This document shows positions 21,382-29,900 of a stretch of 34,255 nucleotides of DNA, in pieces. The position numbers and the translations under genes were made by a program. Location of the stretch: positions 1-34,255 of the forward strand of contig CAYSSS010000012.1 of NCBI GenBank assembly GCA_964433975.1. Direction: 5' to 3'. This DNA is from 2-01-FULL-45-10 sp964433975 (lineage in GTDB: Bacteria; Omnitrophota; Gorgyraeia; 2-01-FULL-45-10). Below the pieces are notes generated by a model. It had not been told where the DNA came from and did no database searches. It saw only the letters and a program-made list of their open reading frames with translations. Within the stretch, counting starts at the first letter, position 1. Each line of letters begins with the position of its first letter.

Positions 21382-22207
21382 GATCACAGATGCGCTGAAG
21401 AAGATAAAAGATGATCGTCTTCAGCAGGTACAGAAGATACAAAGAAAGCCGGAAGTTCAATATGTAGTAAAAAAGATAGAAAATACCAAGATAGAGCCCC
21501 ATATCGTCTCTTTCCACGACCCTTCATCGCATATAGGGGAACAGTATAAGATAATACGCATGAATATCCAGTCGCTGAATAAGACTAAAGGATACAAGAC
21601 ATTCGTTGTGACCAGCTCGATAAGCGGGGAAGGGAAGACCGTATCAAGTGTAAATCTTGCGGTGATGATGGCTCATGACCTGAACAACAAAAATATCCTT
21701 TTAATAGACGCCGATATGCGTAAAGGTAAGGTCGCTAAATACGTGGGCCTTAACAAAAGCCCGGGCTTGTCCGAGATACTAAAGGGAGAGGTGGAGCCGG
21801 ACGCTACTTTTGTAAGCCCGAACATAGAAAATCTGACCATAATACCCTCGGGCATTACGCCAAAAAATCCTGCAGAGCTCTTAGGATCGAAGAAGATGAA
21901 GACGGTCTTGGAGTCCTTGAAGGCTAGATTCGACTATATCTTCATAGATTCACCCCCGATTATGCCCCTGGCAGATCCATGCATACTTGGCGCTATGGTT
22001 GACGGTGTCATCATGGTGGTGCAGGCAGGCAGGACCCAGCGGGATATGGTGAAGCATTCCGAGCAGAGGTTGCTCCAATCTCACGCCAATGTAGCTGGGT
22101 ACGTATTGACCAACGTGGAATACCATCTACCAGAGTACCTATATCGATATATGAATAAATATAGCGATGAGAACTATATTAACGAAAAGATCCCCGTCAC
22201 TGTCTAG
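21374..22207 (+). CDS. CpsD/CapB-family tyrosine kinase
   Basis: 277 aa BY-kinase regulating polymer assembly with the Wzz-like protein. Walker A' is SSISGEGKTVSSVNLA (about 81-96), Walker A is DADMRKGK, and Walker B is FIDSPPIMPLADP. Tyr residues cluster at the C-terminus (YLYRYMNKYSDENY), the usual autophosphorylation site. The N-terminal ~45 residues are a charged linker. GGGAGG lies before ATG 21374, which overlaps the ATPase gene. Cytoplasmic; activated by contact with the cytosolic tail of the co-polymerase. Confidence 0.9.
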   Translation: MGKITDALKKIKDDRLQQVQKIQRKPEVQYVVKKIENTKIEPHIVSFHDPSSHIGEQYKIIRMNIQSLNKTKGYKTFVVTSSISGEGKTVSSVNLAVMMAHDLNNKNILLIDADMRKGKVAKYVGLNKSPGLSEILKGEVEPDATFVSPNIENLTIIPSGITPKNPAELLGSKKMKTVLESLKARFDYIFIDSPPIMPLADPCILGAMVDGVIMVVQAGRTQRDMVKHSEQRLLQSHANVAGYVLTNVEYHLPEYLYRYMNKYSDENYINEKIPVTV

Positions 22208-22250
22208 TTTAAGGGACTGTCCATAAGTTAAATGAATAAGGAGTCCAAAT

Positions 22251-23255
22251 ATGCGTTTCTTAGTCACAGGCGGCGCCGGCTTCATCGGCTCGCACATTGT
22301 AGAGCGTTTACTTAAAGACGGCCACTACGTCCGTGTTCTTGACAACTTCTCCAGCGGCAAGGAGTCCAATTTATTCGTTACTGTGGACCGTGGACTGTCG
22401 ACTATGGACTATGAGCTAATACGAGGTGATATCAGAGATTATAATACTTGCCTCAAAGCCTGCGAAGGAATCGATTACGTCCTCCACCAGGCCGCTCTAA
22501 AGAGCGTTCCGAAGTCGCTTGTAGCCCCCCACGACTATAACGCAGTCAATATAGACGGCTCATTGAACATTCTCGAAGCCTCGCTAAAAGCGAAGGTCAA
22601 GCGCGTGGTAATGGCGTCTTCAAGCTCAGTATACGGTAATACGGAGAGTTTCCCGGAAAAAGAGACAGATACGCCGCTTTTAATATCGCCCTATGCTTTA
22701 ACTAAGCTCGCAGGTGAGTATTATTCGAGAGTTTTTAGCGCAAATTATGGCCTTGAAACAGTCAATTTACGTTATTTTAATGTGTTTGGACCGAGGCAAG
22801 CACTTGATGACGAATATGCTGTAGTCATACCTAAATTTATCGATTGCATGCTGCATGACAGGCAGCCGCCGATTCACGGTAATGGCAAACAATCCCGCGA
22901 CTTTACTTATATCGACAACGTCGTAGACGCGAACATCCTCGCCGCTACAGCTTCTCCATGTAAGGGACTGTCCCCGAAGGGGACTGTCCCTAAAAGTACC
23001 TTTTGCGAAGTCTTCAACGTCGCCTGCGGCCAGGAGAAATCTATCTTGGACCTGGTTGATACGATCAATAAGATCCTTGGCAAATCAATAAAGCCTATCC
23101 TTGGGCCTGTCAGGGCCGGCGATGTCTTCCGCTCCCTCGCAGATATCACAAAGATCGAAAAACTGTTCGACTACAAGCCATTTGTTAATTTTGAGGAGGG
23201 GTTGCGAAAGACGGTAGAGTGGTTCAAGGGGCAGAAAGTCGCAGTTGTGGCATAA
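22251..23255 (+). CDS. NAD-dependent nucleotide-sugar 4-epimerase with two repeat-derived insertions
   Basis: 334 aa extended SDR enzyme (UDP-glucose / UDP-GlcNAc 4-epimerase type). The NAD loop is TGGAGFIGSHIVERL, the active site has SSSSVYG and the catalytic pair in YALTKLAGE, then NLRYFNVFGPRQ and SRDFTYIDNVVDANI. Two stretches break an otherwise normal ~308-residue protein. FVTVDRGLSTMDY at about 42-54 and PCKGLSPKGTVPKS at about 236-249 are encoded by repeat-like DNA (22377-22413 and 22964-22990). AAGGAG site upstream. Its TAA overlaps the ATG of the dehydrogenase gene, and the pair resembles TviC/TviB or WbpP/WbpO, making a uronic or N-acetyl-uronic sugar nucleotide. Confidence 0.88.
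   Translation: MRFLVTGGAGFIGSHIVERLLKDGHYVRVLDNFSSGKESNLFVTVDRGLSTMDYELIRGDIRDYNTCLKACEGIDYVLHQAALKSVPKSLVAPHDYNAVNIDGSLNILEASLKAKVKRVVMASSSSVYGNTESFPEKETDTPLLISPYALTKLAGEYYSRVFSANYGLETVNLRYFNVFGPRQALDDEYAVVIPKFIDCMLHDRQPPIHGNGKQSRDFTYIDNVVDANILAATASPCKGLSPKGTVPKSTFCEVFNVACGQEKSILDLVDTINKILGKSIKPILGPVRAGDVFRSLADITKIEKLFDYKPFVNFEEGLRKTVEWFKGQKVAVVA
22377..22413. repeat. tandem GGACTRT-like repeat inside the epimerase gene
   Basis: Successive imperfect units (GTGGACCGTGGACT, then GTCGACTATGGACTATG) run through codons that do not align with other epimerases. A related AAACTGTAAACTGTGG is found between ppdK and the sigma gene (about 580-596). Confidence 0.5.
22964..22990. repeat. palindromic repeat GGGACTGTCCC (x2) inside the epimerase gene
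   Basis: GGGACTGTCCCC, a GAA loop, then GGGGACTGTCCC. Each half is a palindrome and the two form a larger inverted pair. A partial copy AAGGGACTGTCC lies at 22211-22222, just before the same gene. The insert is a multiple of three and free of stops in the reading frame used. Confidence 0.75.
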
Positions 23256-24577
23256 TGAGCATTTATACCGATATAAAAAATAAAAAAGCAAAGATCGCTG
23301 TTGTAGGCCTGGGTTATGTAGGCATGCCTCTTGCCGTTGCTTTTGGTAAGACTGTAAGAACAATCGGATTTGATCTGAATAAGAAGCGGGTGCTGGACCT
23401 GCAGAAGCACATAGATACCAACGGCGAGATGTCGTTGGCTGAAATAAAAAAATCATCGCTTCTTGAATTTACCTTCTATCCCGCAAAGATCAAGGCAGCC
23501 AAATTTATCATTGTGGCGGTTCCCACGCCCATAACTACTGGTAAGCAGCCGGATCTTTGCAGTATGACGAGCGCCTCAGAGATAGTTGGCAGGAACATGT
23601 CCAGGGGCAGTATAGTCGTCTTTGAGTCTACCGTATACCCCGGCGTTACAGAAGATGTTTGCGTACCCATACTGGAGAAGCATTCAGGCCTTAAATATAT
23701 GAAAGATTTTAAGGTCGGATATTCTCCGGAGCGTATCAACCCAGGCGATAAGAAACATACCATCGAAAACGTTATAAAAGTTGTTTCGGGTTGCGATAGC
23801 CATACACTGGAAGAAGTCGCCAATGTGTACGGCCTGGTCGTCAAAGCAGGCGTTTACAAAGCTAGCTCCATTAAATGCGCGGAAGCCGCAAAGGTCATCG
23901 AGAACACTCAGCGTGACCTCAATATCGCCCTCATGAACGAGCTATCGATAATATTTCATAAAATGGGCATCGACACCATATCTGTGCTGGAAGCCGCGGC
24001 TACCAAGTGGAATTTCATCAATATGCGCCCCGGGCTCGTTGGCGGCCACTGCATAGGCGTGGACCCTTATTATCTGACATTCAAGGCAGAGGAGATGGGG
24101 TATCATCCGCAGGTTATACTTGCCGGAAGGAAGATCAACGACAATATGGGCAAGTATATAGCCGAAGAGACCGTAAAGCACCTTATAAAAGCCGATAAGA
24201 CAGTGAAGGGCGACAGGGTTCTTGTAGCCGGTATAACATTCAAGGAGAACGTAAGTGACATCAGGAATTCCCGGGTAATTGATATCATAAATGAGCTAAA
24301 GGAATACGGTGTCCGGGTGATCATCTGCGATCCCTTGGCCGACAAAGAAGAAGTAAAGCACGAATATGGGATAGAGCTTACTAAATATACCAAAAACATT
24401 AAAGCTGATGCCGTAATTATCGCCGTAAATCATGATGCTTTTAAAAAAGAGCTTACCCTGGATGCCTTGAAGCGCCATATGAATGGCAACCGCACGAAAG
24501 GCATCGTGATCGATGTGAAGGGCATTTTTAATCCCGATGCATTCAAGGCCTCGGGGTTGTTTTATTGGAGACTATAA
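23255..24577 (+). CDS. nucleotide-sugar 6-dehydrogenase (TviB/WbpO-like)
   Basis: 440 aa from ATG 23255, which overlaps the stop of the epimerase. The longer ORF from 23219 would add residues encoded inside the epimerase gene and is rejected. The Rossmann motif AVVGLGYVGMPLAVAF is at about 15-30, the substrate region has ECAAKVIENTQRDLNIALMN-like sequence, the catalytic Cys266 is in GGHCIGVDPYY, and the C-terminal domain has GITFKENVSDIRNSRVIDII. It performs two successive NAD-dependent oxidations of C6 of a UDP-hexose or UDP-HexNAc. The N-terminal and central sequence is closer to TviB/WbpO/WecC than to plain UDP-glucose dehydrogenase. With the epimerase it would supply UDP-GalNAcA or UDP-GalA. 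Confidence 0.88.
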   Translation: MSIYTDIKNKKAKIAVVGLGYVGMPLAVAFGKTVRTIGFDLNKKRVLDLQKHIDTNGEMSLAEIKKSSLLEFTFYPAKIKAAKFIIVAVPTPITTGKQPDLCSMTSASEIVGRNMSRGSIVVFESTVYPGVTEDVCVPILEKHSGLKYMKDFKVGYSPERINPGDKKHTIENVIKVVSGCDSHTLEEVANVYGLVVKAGVYKASSIKCAEAAKVIENTQRDLNIALMNELSIIFHKMGIDTISVLEAAATKWNFINMRPGLVGGHCIGVDPYYLTFKAEEMGYHPQVILAGRKINDNMGKYIAEETVKHLIKADKTVKGDRVLVAGITFKENVSDIRNSRVIDIINELKEYGVRVIICDPLADKEEVKHEYGIELTKYTKNIKADAVIIAVNHDAFKKELTLDALKRHMNGNRTKGIVIDVKGIFNPDAFKASGLFYWRL

Positions 24578-24583
24578 TTTAAT

Positions 24584-24976
24584 ATGAAAAATATTCATTA
24601 TAGAATAGCCGCGGTAGTCTATATGGCGGCTTTAACGTTGGTATCGATCCAGCCTATATTAAAAGGCCATGGTTCCGATATGCCACGGCAGATATTAAAT
24701 AACATGCTGCATATACCGGCCTATGGACTACTGACTTATTTGCTGATAAAAAGCTTCTCAAAGTTAAAATATGTTTATATAGTTTCTTTTTTATTCGCGG
24801 TAGGTTTTGGTGTATTAAATGAATACGTCCAATCATTCGTCCCAGGCCGATACACCTCGGGATTTGATGTATTATTAAACGGAATCGGCAGCTTAATCGT
24901 CGTCATTGCGAGGAGCCCCGAAGGGGCGACGAAGCAATCTCAACATACGACTCACAACGATAGGATGAACCACTAA
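24584..24976 (+). CDS. VanZ-like membrane protein with a repeat-encoded C-terminus
   Basis: 130 aa. Three to four TM segments and the VanZ-like features QILNNMLHIPAYGLLTYLL, FGVLNEYVQSFVPGR and TSGFDVLLNGIGSLI. The function of VanZ in EPS clusters is unknown. The last ~24 residues (VIARSPEGATKQSQ onward) come from a palindromic repeat (24901-24941) and are not VanZ sequence, so the natural C-terminus, usually a final TM helix, has been replaced or truncated. No ribosome site; it starts six bases after the dehydrogenase stop, and ends four bases before the next ATG. Confidence 0.82.
   Translation: MKNIHYRIAAVVYMAALTLVSIQPILKGHGSDMPRQILNNMLHIPAYGLLTYLLIKSFSKLKYVYIVSFLFAVGFGVLNEYVQSFVPGRYTSGFDVLLNGIGSLIVVIARSPEGATKQSQHTTHNDRMNH
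24901..24941. repeat. palindromic dispersed repeat, CATTGCGAGGAGC...CGAAGCAATCTC type
   Basis: Nested arms: ATTGC with GCAAT, and GCCCC with GGGGC around a GAA loop. The element lies inside the 3' end of the VanZ gene. A half copy is at 17816-17827. Repeats of this sequence type are widespread in environmental bacterial genomes (general knowledge, not searched here). Confidence 0.75.
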
Positions 24977-24980
24977 GATT

Positions 24981-26222
24981 ATGTCATTCATCTTCTTATT
25001 ACTATATATAGCAGCAATCTATATCCGCCCCCAGGAGTGGGTGCCGGCTATCTATGCGTGGCCATTGATAAACGTACTCGCTGTTCTTACGGCCGTTTAC
25101 GTATTCTTTGAGGCTGGGATGAAGCAGAAATTGCGCCTAAAAGAGCCTCAAATGATACTCTTATTGGCATTTCTTGGTGTCATCGCCATGTCACACCTGT
25201 CTCATACATATTTCTGGGGTGCGTGGAACTCTGTCGTGAAATTTTCAAGCACCGTGATAATGTTCTTCTTGTTTATCAATGTCCTTGATTCAGAAAAAAA
25301 AGTGAAGATGAGCTTATGGCTTATTGTTATTTTAACAGTAGTTTTAGCTATACAGGGCATATATCAATTTCAACATGGTTTTGGTTGGGCAGGCCAACCA
25401 TTAACAAAGACAGGGAGAATTACATGGATAGGCGTCTTTAATGATGCGAATGACTTAGCGTTAGCCTTGGTTATGGCGATAGGGCTTCTCTTGGCGTTTG
25501 TTTTTGGTAGAACAAAGATACTTTATAAAATTATCAGCTTTTCACTATTGGCGATTCTTCTTTATTCGGTTTATCTTACAAATTCAAGGGGTGGATATGT
25601 GGCTTTAGCCGGAACCGTATTGTTTTATTTTTTAAGGAATTTTAAAAACAAGTTTATTGGTATACCGATTGGGGTGAGTTTAGTTTTGATATTGTTTATA
25701 CTGGGGCCTTCGAGATTATCTATGGTCTCGGCATCCGAAGCGTCTGCTCATGGAAGGATAGACGCATGGTACCAAGGTATGCAAATGTTAAAGAGTTCGC
25801 CATTATTTGGCGCTGGATATGGGATGTTTACAGATCAATTTACGCTCACAGCTCATAATTCTTATGTATTGGTTGCAGCAGAAGAAGGTTTGTTCGGCCT
25901 CTTTCTTTGGGTTGCGTTGATCTATAGTTGCTTCAAGGGGCTCACAATTTTGAAGAAGAAAAATACTCAATTGACCAATTACGCCGCGGGTATAGAAGCA
26001 AGTCTTTTCGGCTTCCTTAGCGCGTCTTTCTTTCTTTCGCGTTCATATCAGGCGATACTCTATGTAATGCTCGCACTTGCTTCGTCGTTTATTTATACAT
26101 TGCTGAAAAAAGAAGATTATAGCTTTAATTTTAAAGACATGAGAATGGCGGGAGTATTAAGTTTGGCAGTTATATTTATCGCTTGGATTACGATGCGAGT
26201 TTCGATGCGGATGGCTGGATAG
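24981..26222 (+). CDS. O-antigen polymerase/ligase family protein (PEP-CTERM-locus O-ligase type)
   Basis: 413 aa with about 11-12 TM segments. It begins MSFIFLLLYIAAIYIRPQEW, close to the start of the exosortase-A-associated O-glycosylation ligases. The Wzy_C hallmark region includes TNSRGGYVALAGTVLFYFL and the large loop ending AHNSYVLVAAEEGLFGLFLW, where conserved Arg and His act in transfer. It probably polymerises or ligates the repeat unit in the periplasm. No exosortase or PEP-CTERM protein is in the window. Base composition begins to fall toward AT in its second half. Confidence 0.85.
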   Translation: MSFIFLLLYIAAIYIRPQEWVPAIYAWPLINVLAVLTAVYVFFEAGMKQKLRLKEPQMILLLAFLGVIAMSHLSHTYFWGAWNSVVKFSSTVIMFFLFINVLDSEKKVKMSLWLIVILTVVLAIQGIYQFQHGFGWAGQPLTKTGRITWIGVFNDANDLALALVMAIGLLLAFVFGRTKILYKIISFSLLAILLYSVYLTNSRGGYVALAGTVLFYFLRNFKNKFIGIPIGVSLVLILFILGPSRLSMVSASEASAHGRIDAWYQGMQMLKSSPLFGAGYGMFTDQFTLTAHNSYVLVAAEEGLFGLFLWVALIYSCFKGLTILKKKNTQLTNYAAGIEASLFGFLSASFFLSRSYQAILYVMLALASSFIYTLLKKEDYSFNFKDMRMAGVLSLAVIFIAWITMRVSMRMAG

Positions 26223-26268
26223 CAGGGATATTTTTTACGTTGACACGGAGTGCCTGGAGTCGGTTTAG

Positions 26269-26361
26269 ATGAAGTTGTATATCGAATATGTAAAAGCAAT
26301 ATCAAGAACTCAGTTAGGTAAAAGACAGTTGGTCATTTCCCATATACCTTATTTATTTTAA
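26269..26361 (+). CDS. possible 30-aa small ORF at the start of the AT-rich region
   Basis: MKLYIEYVKAISRTQLGKRQ continues to HIPYLF and stops with TAA at 26359-26361, just before the next gene's ribosome site. GGAG lies nine bases before its ATG, and a TTGACA (26240-26245) lies upstream without a convincing -10. It could be a leader peptide, a gene remnant, or chance. It fills the 149-base gap between the ligase and the acetyltransferase. Confidence 0.25.
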   Translation: MKLYIEYVKAISRTQLGKRQLVISHIPYLF

Positions 26362-26371
26362 CGAGGAGTAG

Positions 26372-26944
26372 ATGTCAGGCAATTTACTATTACGTTTAGT
26401 AGAAGATTTTAAGAAAATTATTCATCGAATAAAAAAATATTCTACCACTGTTAAACGAACTTTTGCCGTAGGCATTATAGAAATGTTACCTTCGATATGC
26501 GGTGGGAGTATCGTCAAAAAATATCTTTTACTATGGAACGGCGCTAAACTTGGAAAAAATATCATAATTGATAAAAGAGTTTTGATTCGTAACCCAGAGA
26601 ACTTAACGATAGGCGATAATGTAGTAATTTCTCATGGATCAGTAATAAGTGCCGGGGGAGGAATCAAAATCGGAAACGATGTGCTTATAGGTTACTATGC
26701 AAAAGTAATTTCGGCGAATCATAACATTCCAGATAAAAATGAAATTATAAGATTATCAGGGCATATTTATAAAAAAATTACAATTAATAACGATGTATGG
26801 ATAGGTACATCAAGTATAATCCTTCCTGGGGTAATTATTGGCAAAGGGGCGGTAGTAGCCGCCGGGGCAGTGGTAACAAAAGACGTTCCTTCCTATGTAT
26901 ATGTAGGAGGTGTTCCAGCAAGAGTTATTAAAAGTAGAAAGTGA
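26372..26944 (+). CDS. hexapeptide-repeat acyl/acetyltransferase (WcaF/Maa-like)
   Basis: 190 aa. An N-terminal amphipathic segment of ~45 residues precedes left-handed beta-helix repeats (LTIGDNVVISHGSVISAGGG, IKIGNDVLIGYYAKVISANH). The catalytic His is probably in SANHNIPDK, and the acetyl-CoA-binding end is NDVWIGTSSIILPGVIIGKG, then DVPSYVYVGGVPARVIK. It most likely acetylates a sugar of the repeat unit. GAGGAG is three bases before a TAG-ATG junction, a tight spacing. Ten bases separate it from the large fusion gene. Clearly AT-rich codons. Confidence 0.85.
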   Translation: MSGNLLLRLVEDFKKIIHRIKKYSTTVKRTFAVGIIEMLPSICGGSIVKKYLLLWNGAKLGKNIIIDKRVLIRNPENLTIGDNVVISHGSVISAGGGIKIGNDVLIGYYAKVISANHNIPDKNEIIRLSGHIYKKITINNDVWIGTSSIILPGVIIGKGAVVAAGAVVTKDVPSYVYVGGVPARVIKSRK

Positions 26945-26953
26945 TATTTTAAT

Positions 26954-29900
26954 ATGTCTAATATCAAAAAGTTACTAAGGCATTACTCACATTATTCAAT
27001 CGGAGAATTTTTTGTTATGGCTTCGGGAATTATCTCATTTCCCATATTGACAAGATTGTTTTCTCAAAGTGACTATGGGCAGATGAGTATTGTTTCACTA
27101 ACGCTTTCTCTAGGGACAATCTTGGCTACGGGAGGGCTGGCGCAGTCGAGCGTACGGTATTTTGAAGAATTTAGTCAGAATAAAAGAGATGGGTCAGTCG
27201 ATACATTTTATTCTACGCTTCTTTTGACAGCCGTTTTTTTACCATTAGTTGTTATAGGTATATTTATTTTTGCTTCATTTACCGTTCTCCCGAGAATTTT
27301 AGATAACGCTACGCTTCTTCTATTGAGGTTTGTAGCCATAATGATTTTTCTTCGCAATCTTACGAAGTTGATGATGAGCTTTTACCGTGTTGAACAAAAG
27401 ATTTTTTTATACAATTTTATTTATGTGCTGCAGAAGTATTTGGCTTTAGTTTTGAGCATAGGATTCATTCTTTTTCTGTGGAAAAATTTATATGGCTTTT
27501 ATTTAGGGCAGATAATTGGAGAGAGTATAATCCTTGCTCTTGCATTATTAATATTCCTGACGTCCGGAAGGTTCAAGTATTTCAGATTTTCGAAATCTTT
27601 TTTTATAGAAGTATTAAAGTTTGGTTTTCCGCTGGTTCTATTAAATGGGTCATTCATAATATTTAATTTAGGGGATAGATATATTATTCAGTATTTCCTG
27701 GGACTGAGAGAAACTGGCATTTACTCTGTAGGTTATAATTTAGCTGGTTATATTGAATCGATAGTACTAACACCTCTTAACGTGGCAATAGCTCCGTTAT
27801 ACATGAAACTGTGGGTAGAAAAGGGGAAAGAAGAAACAGCCAGATTTTTATCTCAGACTATGAAGTATTATATTATGGTTGCCGTTTTGATTATTTTTGG
27901 ACTGAGCGCCATCAGCAAGGAAGTTTTGTTGATTCTCGCAGGGTCAAAATTCGAAGCGGCCCATACGGTTATTCCTTTAGTAATAACTGGCGTTATGCTA
28001 TATGGCGCATATTATCTTTGCGCTTCAGCTTTGTTTATTGCGAAGAAAACCCTTTTTATTTCATTATTAGTATTGAGTGCGGCGGTTTTAAATATAATTT
28101 TAAATATTTTCGCTGTCCCTAAATATGGAATTATAGGAGCAGCATTTACGACAGCTTTATCCTATGTTTTTTTAGTAATATTTACAAAGCTTGCTTCCAA
28201 TAAATACATCAACGTAAAAATTCCCTACAGAGTTATACTTAAATGCATAGTTATTGGTTTTGTGATGTACTATTTTTTAATTAATGCCGGAATTTTAGCG
28301 GAGAATAGAATATTTTCTCTTTTTTATAAGGTTATTTCAGGCACTTTTATATATTTCGCGCTTCTTATTTTCTCCGACAAAAAACTACGAGAGTTTATAG
28401 GCCATCTTTTCAATGGCAAAAGTTTGTTAAGCAGGTTTAAATATTATAAAGAGAAATATTTTACAGGAAAGGTTTCTATTATAAAAAATAGTAAATTTAT
28501 AAAGAAATACTTAGGTATTAAAAAATTAACCAAAAACAGTGTAATAAAAGAAATAGAAAAAATCAGAAATTATAAATTTTATTTTGACGATAATGAATTA
28601 GAGGAAATACTCGATGCGATTTATGTAGAATACAAAGATTCAAAAGATCAGACCTTGGAAGAAGCGGATGAAATACTTTCAAATAAATTCAGAATATTTG
28701 GTTTTAGTTTTGTCTCATCAGAAAAGCTGGATTGGCATATGGATTATAGAAGCCGGAAAAGATGGCCAGATGCTTTTTACAAAGATATTGATATAACAAA
28801 CTTAAGTCACAGTATAGGCGATATCAAGTATCCATGGGAACTTAATAGGCATCAATATCTTTTAAGTTTGGCAAAGGCATATCGTTATACAAAGGATGAA
28901 GGATATGCTAATGCTTGTTTTTGCCACATTCAGGACTGGATTAAAGATAATCCCGTTTATAGAGGCATTAATTGGCTTTCGGGTTTGGAAATTGGGCTTA
29001 GATTAATTTCTTGGGCATGGACGCTTAATCTTCTAAAAGACTCAAAATCTATGAGTGGCGACCAATACATAGAAATATCAAAGTCTATTCTGGAGCAAGT
29101 TATGTTTATTGACAATCATTTATCAATTCGTGAATACTCAAACAATCATCTAATTGGTGAGGCGGCAAGCCTTTGTATTGTAGGGATTACTTTTAGCGAA
29201 TTCATAGATTCCAAAAGGTGGATCAAAAAAGGTCTATCTATTTTAGAGGGAGAACTTGATAAGCAATTTTCAGAAGACGGAGTGCATAAAGAAAAAGCCG
29301 TTTCTTATCATTTATTTGTTGTTGATTTCTATACGCAGGTAGTTTTACTTTGCAAAAAAAATAATATAGTAGTGAGCGAGAAACTCTTGCAACGTTTAGA
29401 AAAAATGTGCGATTTCATTTTGTATAGCGCAAGACCTGACAGATTTGCGTCTATGATTGGAGATAGCGATGACGGCCAGGTTCTTAAAATTTCCAGCGAA
29501 GATAAAAAAGATTTGAAACAGATACTATCTACAGCGGCCGTCTTATTTAAAAGGCCCGATTTTAAAAAAGTTGCAGAAAAATTTAGCGAAAAATCTTTGT
29601 GGCTTTTGGGAAAGAATGGTTTTGAAGAATTTAGTAATCTTAATGAAAATTTCCCGCAAAATACCACATTTAACTTTAAGGAAGGCGGTTTTAGTTTTAT
29701 GCGTTCAGGTTGGGAAAAAGATTCTCTTTATTCCTTTTTTGACGTTGGGGATCAGGGATTTGGAGAGGCGGGCCATGGGCATGCAGATGCTTTAAGTTTC
29801 GAAATTTATGCTTTTGGAAAGCCTTTACTTGTTGACCCCGGGACCTATACGTATAATGGCGGACCTGAATGGAGAAATTATTTTCGCGGAACATCCGCGC

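Noticed and set aside
23219..23254. Longer dehydrogenase from 23219
   Set aside because: The extra residues are the epimerase 3' end in another frame; ATG 23255 gives the family start and overlaps the stop codon.
24901..24941. Rho-independent terminator after VanZ
   Set aside because: The palindrome has no U-run, lies within the reading frame, and matches a dispersed repeat type.
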